This document shows positions 6,989-15,673 of a stretch of 22,726 nucleotides of DNA, in pieces; the first letter of the stretch is position 1; the number at the start of each line of letters is the position of its first letter. The translations under genes were made by a program, and so were the position numbers. The notes below the pieces were generated by a model. That model was not told the origin of the DNA. It did not search any database and saw only the letters and a list, made by a program, of their open reading frames with translations. The stretch is from Acidobacteriaceae bacterium. GTDB taxonomy: Bacteria; Acidobacteriota; Vicinamibacteria; Vicinamibacterales; CAVVIG01. The stretch is from the NCBI GenBank assembly GCA_031274845.1, contig JAISPN010000091.1, positions 1 to 22,726 on the forward strand, written 5' to 3'.

Positions 6989-7579
6989 ATGGACCTGAAA
7001 ACTCGCGCGACCAACATGGTGACCAAACCGGCCGACGAATGGCGCGTCGTCGCCACGGAGAGCCACACCGTCAACGACCTGATGACCGGCTACGTCCTGC
7101 CGCTGGCCGTGATTCCCGCCGTCTGCGGATTCATCGGACAAACCGTCATCGGGGTCAGTGTGCCGCTCGTCGGGACGATTCGCGTCGGCATGGTGCGCGG
7201 GCTGGTGAGCGCCATCATGCAGATCGTGATCGCGCTGGTGACCTGCTATCTCTCCGCGATGGTCGTCGAGAAGTTGGCGCCGACCTTCCAGTCGCGTGGA
7301 ACGACCGTCGATGCGTTGAAGCTCGTCGTCTTTGCCATGACACCAGTCTGGCTCGCTGGCGTGCTAAACATCATCCCGGTGCTTGGACTGCTCGCCATCT
7401 TTGCGGGGTTCTACGCCGTCTACGTGTTCTACCTCGGCCTGCCGGTGATTATGAATACGCCGCAGCCGCAGGTGATTCCTTACATGGTCGTCTCGGCACT
7501 AGTGATCATCGTGCTCTCAGCCATCCTCGGATTCATCAGCGCCGCCGTGCTAGGTGGCGCCGCCTACACGACGCTTTAG
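6989..7579 (+). CDS. YIP1-family integral membrane protein
   Basis: A 196-residue protein with about five hydrophobic helices and few polar loops. The N-terminal part (KPADEWRVV, followed by a first helix with VIPAVCGFIGQ) and overall layout match bacterial YIP1-domain proteins, whose role is poorly known and often linked to membrane or envelope organisation. The ATG at 6989 is chosen over an upstream in-frame ATG at 6962 because AAGGAG lies 5 bases before it, and because the upstream ATG overlaps the -10 TATAAT. It is a single-gene unit, divergent from the MFS/spermidine-synthase gene and convergent with the GT2 gene. Confidence 0.75.
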   Translation: MDLKTRATNMVTKPADEWRVVATESHTVNDLMTGYVLPLAVIPAVCGFIGQTVIGVSVPLVGTIRVGMVRGLVSAIMQIVIALVTCYLSAMVVEKLAPTFQSRGTTVDALKLVVFAMTPVWLAGVLNIIPVLGLLAIFAGFYAVYVFYLGLPVIMNTPQPQVIPYMVVSALVIIVLSAILGFISAAVLGGAAYTTL

Positions 7580-7619
7580 CGCTTTTCACCGCACCGCGGA
7601 GTGAGATCCAAGCTAGACC

Positions 7620-7645
7620 AGAGGCGCGTCAAACGGCGCGCCTCT
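7620..7645. terminator. Hairpin between convergent YIP1 and GT2 genes
   Basis: A perfect 9-base stem (AGAGGCGCG / CGCGCCTCT) with an 8-base loop sits in the 70 bases between the two convergent stop codons. Only a short T-run (TTTGGTT) follows on the plus strand and none on the minus strand, so it may be a weak bidirectional terminator or an RNA-stabilising hairpin. Confidence 0.5.
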
Positions 7646-7649
7646 TTGG

Positions 7650-8369
7650 TTACGGCAGGCGCGCGAACCGGTACTTCCACAGCGTATGGAGCGCCTGCAC
7701 GGCGTCGCGCCAGCCGATCTTCTTTCCTTGCGCGCGCGAGCGGGGCTCAAAACGGATTGGGCGCTCGACGATCGTGTATCCCTTACGGAGCAACTTCGCG
7801 GTGATCTCCGGCTCGATCTCGAAGCGATTCGATTCAAGACCTAACGACAGCGCGACATCGGTGCGCATCACCTTGTAGCAGGTCTCCATGTCGGTAATCG
7901 ACGCGCCGTACAGCACATTCGTGATGGTGGTGAGGATCCAGTTCGGCAGATACGACGCAAACGGGACCGCGCCAGCGCCAGAGAAAAACCGCGAGCCGAA
8001 GACGACCGCCGCCTCGCCGTTCATGATCGGCGTCACCAGCATCGAGATCTGCGCGGGATCGAGTTCGAGGTCCGCGTCCTGAATCGCGATGATCGTTCCG
8101 GTCGCGTGCGCGATGCCCGTACGTACGGCGGCGCCTTTCCCCTGATTGCGCGCTTGACGGACGATGCGCGCGCGAGCATCCGGCAGTTGTAGATTCGCGA
8201 GCAACTCCCCTGTGCCATCCGTCGACCCATCGTCCACGACGACGATCTCGCGTTCGAGCGGCAAGTCGATCGTGAGCAGACGCTCAATGACGGCGACCAC
8301 CGTCCTTAGCTCGTTGTAGACCGGGACGATGATCGTCACGAGCCCCTCTGAAACGCGGTCAGGCTTCAC
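7650..8369 (-). CDS. GT2 glycosyltransferase, dolichyl/polyprenyl-phosphate sugar synthase (DPM1) type
   Basis: Cytoplasmic-face GT-A enzyme of 239 residues, predicted to move a sugar from a nucleotide donor to a polyprenyl phosphate. It shows the N-terminal VTIIVPVYNE strand (11-20), DDGSTDGT (46-53), NQGKGAA (75-81), the metal-binding DAD at 98-100, and the DPM-type RSRAQGKKIGWRDA near 209-222. It has no C-terminal membrane segments, so it is the short soluble DPM1 form. The start is GTG at 8369, overlapping the upstream stop as GTGA. The upstream gene encodes a GT-C-type transferase, a class that uses exactly such lipid-linked sugars, suggesting donor synthesis and use by one operon. Confidence 0.9.
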   Translation of the reverse strand: MKPDRVSEGLVTIIVPVYNELRTVVAVIERLLTIDLPLEREIVVVDDGSTDGTGELLANLQLPDARARIVRQARNQGKGAAVRTGIAHATGTIIAIQDADLELDPAQISMLVTPIMNGEAAVVFGSRFFSGAGAVPFASYLPNWILTTITNVLYGASITDMETCYKVMRTDVALSLGLESNRFEIEPEITAKLLRKGYTIVERPIRFEPRSRAQGKKIGWRDAVQALHTLWKYRFARLP

Positions 8370-10615
8370 GGATTCACTCCAGTTGGCGGGGCATGGCGTT
8401 CACGCGCGAAGATCTCGATCGTCGGGTTGATGTTTCGCACCGTGGTGAAACCCAGCGCTTCGAGCCTCGGACCCACGAGATCCGGATGCATCGCCGGCAG
8501 CCACGGCCACGGCGAGGGGCTGCGGAAGCGTTCGACACGCTGGTAGCCAAGCTGGCCGCTCTTCACACCCGCGATGAGTCGCGCCCACTCGCTCCCCGGC
8601 GGCGCGGAGTTCGCGTAGTCCGCGTTGAGGACGAAGAAGTCGGGCCGATACCGCTCGAGGTCGTCAGCCGTCCTGATATCCAGGTAGTTGTCTCGCGTCG
8701 GCAAATACTCGTGCAGTTCGGTCACCGCCACGGTGTCAGACGAGGCGATGTGCGCGCGCATCCAGTCCTGCGCGGCATAGCGCGAATCGCCGATCATCAA
8801 CACGTCCACGACCGCCGCATACAGGATGGAGTACGCGAACACACCGGCGACAGGGACCCACGCCCATCGCCTCATGGCCGTGCCGCTCGATACAAACGCA
8901 TCGACGGCCACGCCGGCAAACACCGCGAACACCAGGCAGACCGGCATCATGAAGCGATCGTAGTTGTACAAGACCACGTTGATCACGGCGAAGTAGTACG
9001 CCGGGATCATCAGCGTCAGCCACACCGTCGCGCGGCGCGCGCGCGGCGACAGCCCACCGATCACGACGCCCGCAAGCGCCACGACAAACAGCGGCCATCC
9101 CATCGAGATGACGACGAGCTTAATCGTCACCACGAGCAACTGCCAGCGTCCATCCCACGTCGGCTCGTAGAGGCGATAGGCGCCCGCGGCGTCAACAATC
9201 GACTTCACGTGCGCAAGAAAGCCGCTCATGTTGAAGAGAAAGTTACAACACAGGGCGTAGAACAAAACAGCCGTTGCGGCCGCCGCCCAGAGACGCCGAT
9301 CGACGATCGCCCGCCACAAGGGATGCGCGATGCCCGCGTCGTGATTCACGCGCCAGAGTTCCCACACGGCCACGAACGGCACGGTGACGTAGAGCGCGTA
9401 CGCCTGGTCCTTCGTGCAGATCGAGGCGGTCGCGCACACGGCAAACCAGACGTAGTCGCGCAGTCGGCCCTCCTGCAAGAGCCGCACGTAGAAGACCAGC
9501 GACATCGCAAAGAATGAGAGATACGGCACGTCCACGTTCGCGGTCTTCGCGTAGTAGACAAACGGCACCATCAAGCTGACGGTTGCCGCCGCGAAGAGCG
9601 CCGCGCGGCGATTCCAGACGCGCACGGCGACAAGCGCCGTCGCCGCCACGGTCGCCGCCGCAAGGATGACGCTCACGCACCGGTAGATGACGATCAGCAG
9701 GGTCAACCCCGTCGACGTCAACAGATTCACCCAGCCGAGCGACTGCGCCAGCATCAACGGTCCGCTCGCGAGCGCCAACAGGTAGTACTGCAGCGGCGGA
9801 TAGGCTTCGAACCAGCCGTTCGAGAAGCGCATCGCCCACCCGTACAACACCTCCGAGGGCATCGTCTCGATCGCCACCCAGACGCCGGGCAACCCCCACC
9901 AGAGCCCCGCGACATCGAGCGCCAGCGATCCCGCCAGAATCCATCGCATCGCGCGCCAGAGATCCACACGCTCGAGCGCGCGCTTCATCCGCGTGAAGAT
10001 GACCGCGAGCACCGAGACCACCAGCAGCGCCACCCACAGCAGTTGCACCGCGCGAAACGTGACCGACAACGCGATGCTCGGAACGACACGCGCGAGCGTG
10101 CTCGCGCGCCGTTCACGAAGCGCCCACGACGGCACAGGCGTGAGCGGCGCACCATCGCGCGCCCAGAGCAACTCCATCCGCGCCTCGCCGCCGTCCTGAA
10201 AATAACTCACGCGCAGATCGTGCAGTCCGCGCGAGAGTGTCATCGTGCCGGTCGCGAGCTGTTCGCCGTGCCGTCCGCTGTTGTCGACAATCGGCCGTCC
10301 ATCCACGAACACGCTCGACCCATCGTCGGAGCGCGTCGCGAGCGTGTAGGTGCCCGGCGTGAACACAACCAACGCCCCTGTCCACCGCACGCTGAACTCA
10401 GGGAGGAGACCATCGAGCCAAAAGCTCGTGGTCGATGGACGCACATCGCGGCGCACCGCCGTTACTGGCGCGGTCCATGTGGTGTTGGGAAAATATTCGG
10501 CGCGAAGACCTTGAGAGAACGGGTCCAACCGATCGAACACGCCGAACACAGCGGTCAGGAGGGTGGTCACGACAACCGCGCGCAGCAGCCTAGAGCGCCA
10601 GCGAGAAGATTCCAA
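8366..10615 (-). CDS. PA14-domain / GT-C (ArnT/PMT-like) glycosyltransferase fusion
   Basis: A 749-residue membrane protein. After an N-terminal anchor (about 11-27), residues 37-152 form a PA14 carbohydrate-binding-type domain (LRAEYFPNTTW; FTPGTYTLATRSDDGS with the conserved DDGS at 97-100; GLHDLRVSYF). The remainder has roughly ten or more membrane helices, with an ArnT/PMT-like AYPPLQYYLLAL segment at 271-282, and a short soluble C-terminal tail. GT-C enzymes transfer sugars from polyprenyl-phosphate donors on the periplasmic side. PA14 would also lie in the periplasm and may bind the glycan acceptor. The TTG at 10615 is the most upstream start but lacks a ribosome-binding site; GTG at codon 16 is an alternative. 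It lies 48 bases after the PQQ dehydrogenase gene on the same strand and overlaps the GT2 gene. Confidence 0.82.
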   Translation of the reverse strand: MESSRWRSRLLRAVVVTTLLTAVFGVFDRLDPFSQGLRAEYFPNTTWTAPVTAVRRDVRPSTTSFWLDGLLPEFSVRWTGALVVFTPGTYTLATRSDDGSSVFVDGRPIVDNSGRHGEQLATGTMTLSRGLHDLRVSYFQDGGEARMELLWARDGAPLTPVPSWALRERRASTLARVVPSIALSVTFRAVQLLWVALLVVSVLAVIFTRMKRALERVDLWRAMRWILAGSLALDVAGLWWGLPGVWVAIETMPSEVLYGWAMRFSNGWFEAYPPLQYYLLALASGPLMLAQSLGWVNLLTSTGLTLLIVIYRCVSVILAAATVAATALVAVRVWNRRAALFAAATVSLMVPFVYYAKTANVDVPYLSFFAMSLVFYVRLLQEGRLRDYVWFAVCATASICTKDQAYALYVTVPFVAVWELWRVNHDAGIAHPLWRAIVDRRLWAAAATAVLFYALCCNFLFNMSGFLAHVKSIVDAAGAYRLYEPTWDGRWQLLVVTIKLVVISMGWPLFVVALAGVVIGGLSPRARRATVWLTLMIPAYYFAVINVVLYNYDRFMMPVCLVFAVFAGVAVDAFVSSGTAMRRWAWVPVAGVFAYSILYAAVVDVLMIGDSRYAAQDWMRAHIASSDTVAVTELHEYLPTRDNYLDIRTADDLERYRPDFFVLNADYANSAPPGSEWARLIAGVKSGQLGYQRVERFRSPSPWPWLPAMHPDLVGPRLEALGFTTVRNINPTIEIFARERHAPPTGVNP

Positions 10616-10663
10616 AGATAGACGATCTTACACGCGGAGATGCACGGGTACAAAACGCGCGCG

Positions 10664-12502
10664 TCACGGCTCCGGCGCAAACGCCAGCAGCACGTTGCCA
10701 GCGATTCCGGTCCCGAGGTACGCATAGCCGGAGTTGGTGTACAGCATCCCGTCGACGATCACCGGACCAGGACCGTTAAGCGATCCGCCCTTTGCGGCGA
10801 CGCCGTTCACGGTGTCGAACGCGCGCGCCGTGTTGAACTCCCAGAGCACGCGCCCATCGTCGGCGGAGAACGCGCGAAACATGCCGGTGATGGCGCCGCC
10901 AAAGACGACGCCGGGGATGACGGAAATCGCGGCGGACATCGCCTGCAGGCAGTTGCGTTGTCCCGGCGCGCAGTCGTTCGTTGGCCGCCAGTGCCAGACT
11001 TCAGCGCCCGATTCCAATCGCAACGCGTAGAGCCCGCCCGCCTCCGCGGGACCAAACTGCGCGTCAGCCACCGGGAAATACGCCAGACGTTCGTCGGCGG
11101 CCGATCCCCATTCCATGCCGCCGAGCGCGCTCCCCTTGCCGACGCGGCGCTGCCAAACGATCGCGCCTTCGCGATCGGGATCGAGCCCCCACGCCACGCC
11201 CGATTTCTGACCGAGCGTCAGGATGCTCTTCCCGTTCGGCAGCGTGCGCAGAATTGGCGAGTTGCCGAAATCGAAATCGGGGCCGGTCTCTTCAGGACAG
11301 TTGTCGCGCACCTTATCGTTCGGGCTGCACCCGATCACGTAGGTGTCTCTCGGCATCACTTGCTTCGACCAGCGCAGCGTGCCGGTCTTGAGATCGAGCG
11401 CGAGGAGCGCATCGCTCATCTCGGCGGCTGGATCGTCGTAGGCATTGCCGGTGGCGACATAGACCAGGCCACGCTTGACGTCAACGGTCGGCGACGACCA
11501 GATGGCCGCGCCCGCCGGCCCCCACAACTGCGTTCCCACGCTGTTCTTCTTCAAGCGCTTCGGCGTATCGGGGATGGCGTAGGTCCGCCAGATCTCGCGT
11601 CCGGTACTGGCGTCATACGCCACGACGCCGCCACGGAACGTGCAGCACTCGTAGGTCGGCGTCGATCCCGCCGCTTCCTCAAGCGACGACAACGGCACAT
11701 ACAGCACGCCCGCGTCAAGCGTCGGCGCGCCGGTGATGCGCGTTAGCGGATGCGGATCGGCGCGTTTGGTCCAAACGAGATCGCCAGAGTCCGCGTTCAC
11801 CGCGTAGACGTTGCCCTTCAGGTCGCCGAAGTAGATCGCGGTACGCGCCGACGGATTCCCGGCAATCGGACCCACGCTCACGGCCGTGCGCACGCCGGCT
11901 TGCGCCTGATACGACCAGTACGCGCATCCGCTCTTCGCATCGAGCGCGTAGACGAAACCGTTGTCCGATCCGACAAAGAGACGTCCACCGACAACCGCAG
12001 GTTGACTGAAACCCGACGTGCTGTTGGGAAATCCGAAGGCCCACTTCAGTTTCAACTTCGGGACATCCGTGGCGGCGAGTCCCGCCGCCTGCGCTGATTG
12101 AAAACGGGTGTTCGCGCTATCCGCGCCCCATCCGCTCCAGCGCGGACCTTCTGTGCTGTCGCGCATTGACGCTGGCGCGCAGCGATTCGACATCGCGCTC
12201 ACCGCGCCAGCGCTCGACGCACCGAGCGGACGCAGCGCGAGCTGCTCGGCGAGGATTCGCTTCTGCGCGTCGGTCAATCCCGCGGCGTTCGCCACCATCA
12301 CGCCTGTCGTGAGCGCCTCTAGAATCTGCTCCGGCGTCCGCTGACTGAGCGCGACGCGATCCGGCGCGCGATTCTCTGGCGTCCGGTTGTTGTGACACGT
12401 CGCGCAGCGCTGCTCGAAGAGCGCAATCCCCGAGGTCGCTTGCGCGGACGCGAACGCCGGCGCCAGGAGCACGATAAGCGTGAGAGCAAAGGATCGAATC
12501 AT
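10664..12502 (-). CDS. Quinohemoprotein: cytochrome c + PQQ dehydrogenase (polyvinyl-alcohol dehydrogenase-like)
   Basis: Periplasmic oxidation of an alcohol to an aldehyde or ketone with PQQ, electrons passing to its own heme c. The 612-residue product has a signal peptide (1-20, ASA/QA), then a small cytochrome c domain with CATCH at 33-37 and a possible axial Met69. A PQQ beta-propeller follows, starting with the WSGWG...NTRFQ signature (122-135). The vicinal Cys286-Cys287 (YECCTFRGG) fits the disulfide near PQQ in quinoprotein alcohol dehydrogenases. An N-terminal heme domain and these motifs are typical of polyvinyl-alcohol dehydrogenase; the true substrate is unknown. The ATG at 12502 lies 7 bases after the FAD-subunit stop, so it belongs to the copper/molybdenum operon. 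Confidence 0.88.
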   Translation of the reverse strand: MIRSFALTLIVLLAPAFASAQATSGIALFEQRCATCHNNRTPENRAPDRVALSQRTPEQILEALTTGVMVANAAGLTDAQKRILAEQLALRPLGASSAGAVSAMSNRCAPASMRDSTEGPRWSGWGADSANTRFQSAQAAGLAATDVPKLKLKWAFGFPNSTSGFSQPAVVGGRLFVGSDNGFVYALDAKSGCAYWSYQAQAGVRTAVSVGPIAGNPSARTAIYFGDLKGNVYAVNADSGDLVWTKRADPHPLTRITGAPTLDAGVLYVPLSSLEEAAGSTPTYECCTFRGGVVAYDASTGREIWRTYAIPDTPKRLKKNSVGTQLWGPAGAAIWSSPTVDVKRGLVYVATGNAYDDPAAEMSDALLALDLKTGTLRWSKQVMPRDTYVIGCSPNDKVRDNCPEETGPDFDFGNSPILRTLPNGKSILTLGQKSGVAWGLDPDREGAIVWQRRVGKGSALGGMEWGSAADERLAYFPVADAQFGPAEAGGLYALRLESGAEVWHWRPTNDCAPGQRNCLQAMSAAISVIPGVVFGGAITGMFRAFSADDGRVLWEFNTARAFDTVNGVAAKGGSLNGPGPVIVDGMLYTNSGYAYLGTGIAGNVLLAFAPEP

Positions 12503-12509
12503 GGGTGGC

Positions 12510-13493
12510 CTATGCGCGAAGGTCCGTGAGTGCGCGACCGACGACGGCTTGGACGAGTGGCACTTTGTACGCGTTATTGCGCAGCGGGCGCGCGCCGGTG
12601 GTGGACGCCGCCGCCGCGCGGTCGATGAGCGCGTCGTTCATGGTTTGCCCGACGAGCAGCTTCTCAACCTCCGTCAGCCGCCACGGTATCGGCGCGACGC
12701 CGCCGAGGACGATGCGCGCGTCACGGCAGACGTTGCCGTCCATCCGCAGCACGGCCGCCGCGCTGACGATGGCGTGCGTCCACGCTTCGCGGTCCATCAC
12801 TTTGTGGTAGAGACTGCGCATGCCGGCCTTTGCCGCAGGCACATGAATCGATGTCAGCACCTCATCGTCTTCGAGCGCGTTCTCGCGGGCTGGATTGACG
12901 GTGGGCAGCGTGAAGAACTGAGCGGCTGGAACCGTGCGTTCCCCTTTCGGTCCAACGATACGGAACGTGGCGTCGAGCGCCACGAGCGCGGGCGCCGTGT
13001 CGGACGGGTGCACGATGAAGCTGGGACCGCCGCCAAAGATCGCGTTGAACTGATTCTCGCCCGCCGCCGAGTAGCAGGTGTTGCCGCCGTTCTTGAAGCA
13101 GGTGAATCCGTTCCGGTAGTACCAGCACCAAGGACGCTGCGCCAGATTACCCGCCAGCGTGCCGGCGTTGCGAATCTGTGGTGTCGCGACGCTCTCCGCC
13201 GCTTGCGCGAGTACGCCGTACGCGCGCCGGAGTTCGTCGTGACGCGCCATCGCCGCCAGCGTGGTCTCGCCGCCAATCGTCAGGCCGTTCGAATCGCGCG
13301 CGATCCCGTCGAGCTGACGAATCCCGGTGAGACGCACGACCAGATCGGGCGCGATGAGCCGTTCCTTGATGAGCGCCAGCGCGTCGCTGCCGCCACCGAC
13401 GATAATCGCGTGTTGCCCTTGCTGCCTGGCGCGTGACAGCGCCGTCACGGCGTCCGGTAACGATCGTGGTGAGACGCTGGTAAACGCCTTCAT
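12510..13493 (-). CDS. Molybdenum hydroxylase FAD-binding subunit (CoxM/PaoB type)
   Basis: Middle subunit of a xanthine-dehydrogenase-family enzyme, 327 residues. It carries electrons from the 2Fe-2S subunit to FAD and an external acceptor. FAD motifs are VGGGSD (32-37), IGGETTLA (73-80) and QIRNAGTLAGNLAQ (106-119), followed by HPSDTAPALVAL (162-173). Between them, residues 123-140 carry Cys123, Cys132 and Cys140 (CWYYRNGFTC, then C after eight residues), in the place where E. coli PaoB and HcrB-type subunits hold an extra 4Fe-4S cluster. The ATG at 13493 overlaps the stop of the molybdenum subunit (ATGA). It has no signal peptide, so export would rely on the Tat signal of the small subunit. 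Confidence 0.92.
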   Translation of the reverse strand: MKAFTSVSPRSLPDAVTALSRARQQGQHAIIVGGGSDALALIKERLIAPDLVVRLTGIRQLDGIARDSNGLTIGGETTLAAMARHDELRRAYGVLAQAAESVATPQIRNAGTLAGNLAQRPWCWYYRNGFTCFKNGGNTCYSAAGENQFNAIFGGGPSFIVHPSDTAPALVALDATFRIVGPKGERTVPAAQFFTLPTVNPARENALEDDEVLTSIHVPAAKAGMRSLYHKVMDREAWTHAIVSAAAVLRMDGNVCRDARIVLGGVAPIPWRLTEVEKLLVGQTMNDALIDRAAAASTTGARPLRNNAYKVPLVQAVVGRALTDLRA

Positions 13494-15673
13494 GCCCGGC
13501 CTCCCAGCGCCGCAAGCACTTTGTCTCGCGTAATCGGCAAGTCTTTGACGCGCACGCCGATCGCATTGAAGACCGCGTTCGACACCGCCGCCGGCGCGGG
13601 CACCTTGCTCGATTCGCCCATGCTCTTGGCGCCGTACGGGCCATAGCCATCGTCGGTTTCAATGAAAACGTTTTCAATGGCGACCGCGTCTTGATGCGTC
13701 ATCACACGCGCGCCGTAGTAGCCCGGCGTGAGCGGCACACCCGACCGGCGGTCGTATACCAGATCCTCGTGCAGCGCCATGCCAATGCCTTGCGTGGCGC
13801 CGCCGACAATCTGGCTGGATGCCGTCAGCGGATTGATGATGCGTCCGCAGTCGTGCACCGTCACATAGCGAGTCACACGCACGCGGCCAGTATCCGCTTC
13901 GACTTCAACCTCGCAGAAGTGCGCGCCAAACGCATTGCGCACCGCGCCTTGCACGGTCGGATTCGGATTCGACGACGCGGTTAGCACGCGGTCACCCGCC
14001 GGCAGCCCTTGTTCGGCGATCTGCACCATGAGCGCCTTTGCCGCTTCGATCACGGCGTAGCCGGTCATGATCGTCGTCCGGCTCCCTGATTCACCAACCG
14101 AGTACGGACAGGTCTCGGTGTCGCCCCACACGACCTGCACCTTCGAAAGCGGCACCCTCAACGCTTCCGCGGCAATCACCCCCATCGTTGTCTTCGCGCC
14201 AGCGCCAACATCGGTCACGCCGACGTGGATCGTGTAGTCGCCCTTCGCGTTGACGCGCGCGACAGCGTTGCTCCGTCCCACGCCGGACCTGAATGCCATG
14301 AACGAGACGCCGAGGCCGCGACGCAACCGGCCGTTGTCAGTGCCCGCCGGACGCCACCGCTCCTTCCAGCGCACCATCTCCATGCCGCGCAGGAGGCACT
14401 CTTCGAGGCTGTAGTTGGTGTACGGCGTGTCGTCGCGGAACTTCCGCGTCATGTTCTTGAGGATGAACGCCGTCGGGTCCATCTTGAGCGCCGCGGCGAC
14501 ATCGTCCATCATCGACTGAATGCCGAAGAACCCTTGCGGAAACTCAGGACCGCGATAGTTGCCCGAGACCGTCTTGTTCGTGAAGACCGGCGTCACGATC
14601 GACTCGACATTGGGACACTGATAGAGCTCCGTCCCAGCAATCGCGCCGCTGTTCTTGCGATACGGCCCCATGCCGCTGAACCCGCGCAACTGAATCGCCT
14701 TCAACGTGCCGTCGTTCGATACGCCGATTTTGTAGTGCTGCACGGTTGGCCAGCGCCCGTGCATCCCGATGTAGTCTTCCTTGCGCGATAGCTCCAGCTT
14801 GACCGGCGCGCCAGCGGCTTTCGCGAGCACGGCCGCGATGAGATCGGCATCCTGGTTCTGGTTCTTGTTGCCGAAGTTGCCGCCCATGTACTGGCAGACG
14901 ACGCGGACCTTCTCTTGCGGGATGCCGAGATCGCGCGCCATGTCGGTGCGGCAGTTGGCAATGCCGCCGGTCGGCGTGTAGATCGTCAACCTGTCGCCGT
15001 CCCACTGCGCGACGGCGGAGCGCGGTTCCATCTGCGCGTTGTGAACGAAGGCGGTGCTGTACCGCGCGTCGAATACATGGTCGGACGCCTTGAACCCCTC
15101 CTCGACGTTCCCGCGCCGCTGCACCTGTGGCTGCGGCTCATTGCGGTTGTTGACGGCGAGGTTCCCCTCCGGCCAAATCTTCGGCGCATCGGCCGCAAGC
15201 GCCGCTTCCGGTTCGAGCACGAACGGCAGCACCTCGTAGGTGACGCGAATCAGGTGCAGCGCCTCTTCGGCGGTGTGACGATCTGTCGCCGCCACGGCCG
15301 CGACCGGTTCGCCCACAAAACGCACGGGGTTGTTGAAGGTGTAGCGGCGATGCGTCGTGATCTTCTTAATCTCGTCGCTGTATTGCTGACCGCCAGCAAC
15401 CGACCCCGAGCCCCAGACGACCTGACCGTTTTCGTGCGTGACGATTGCCTTGACGCCTGGGAGCGCGTGGGCGTTCGACACATCAATCGATGTAATCCGC
15501 GCGTGCGGATGTGGACTCCGCAAGACGCGCGCGAAGAGCATGCCGGGCAGTTGTACGTCGTTTGTGTAGCGCGCCTTTCCCGTGACACGCTCGACGGCAT
15601 CGATGCGCGGCGTCGGATGACCCACTGTCGTAAGCGGCTGCACACCTGCGCTGGACGCACGCTGCGGGCTCAT
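13490..15673 (-). CDS. Molybdenum hydroxylase large (molybdopterin-binding) subunit, aldehyde oxidase-like
   Basis: Catalytic subunit of the xanthine dehydrogenase/aldehyde oxidoreductase family, 727 residues from the chosen start. It begins with the typical fold (RIDAVERVTGKARYTND, 23-39; LRSPHPHARI, 51-60) and has HNAQMEPRSAVA (211-222), the cofactor loop GGNFGNK (264-270), a YRGPEFPQG segment, and GESGSRTT. The catalytic Glu is Glu687 in KSMGESSKVPAPAAVSNA. The frame is open for 60 more codons upstream, but that part is antisense-like sequence inside the previous gene; ATG 15673 overlaps the 2Fe-2S subunit stop as ATGA and starts the family-like protein. Tat export with the small subunit makes this a periplasmic enzyme like PaoABC. 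Aldehyde to acid is the likeliest reaction; N-heterocycle hydroxylation is also possible. Confidence 0.93.
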   Translation of the reverse strand: MSPQRASSAGVQPLTTVGHPTPRIDAVERVTGKARYTNDVQLPGMLFARVLRSPHPHARITSIDVSNAHALPGVKAIVTHENGQVVWGSGSVAGGQQYSDEIKKITTHRRYTFNNPVRFVGEPVAAVAATDRHTAEEALHLIRVTYEVLPFVLEPEAALAADAPKIWPEGNLAVNNRNEPQPQVQRRGNVEEGFKASDHVFDARYSTAFVHNAQMEPRSAVAQWDGDRLTIYTPTGGIANCRTDMARDLGIPQEKVRVVCQYMGGNFGNKNQNQDADLIAAVLAKAAGAPVKLELSRKEDYIGMHGRWPTVQHYKIGVSNDGTLKAIQLRGFSGMGPYRKNSGAIAGTELYQCPNVESIVTPVFTNKTVSGNYRGPEFPQGFFGIQSMMDDVAAALKMDPTAFILKNMTRKFRDDTPYTNYSLEECLLRGMEMVRWKERWRPAGTDNGRLRRGLGVSFMAFRSGVGRSNAVARVNAKGDYTIHVGVTDVGAGAKTTMGVIAAEALRVPLSKVQVVWGDTETCPYSVGESGSRTTIMTGYAVIEAAKALMVQIAEQGLPAGDRVLTASSNPNPTVQGAVRNAFGAHFCEVEVEADTGRVRVTRYVTVHDCGRIINPLTASSQIVGGATQGIGMALHEDLVYDRRSGVPLTPGYYGARVMTHQDAVAIENVFIETDDGYGPYGAKSMGESSKVPAPAAVSNAVFNAIGVRVKDLPITRDKVLAALGGRA

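Noticed and set aside
13663..13676. Perfect 14-base palindrome TGAAAACGTTTTCA, resembling a LacI-family operator
   Set aside because: It lies deep inside the Mo-subunit coding region (encoding IENVFIE), and about one such palindrome is expected by chance in a window this size.
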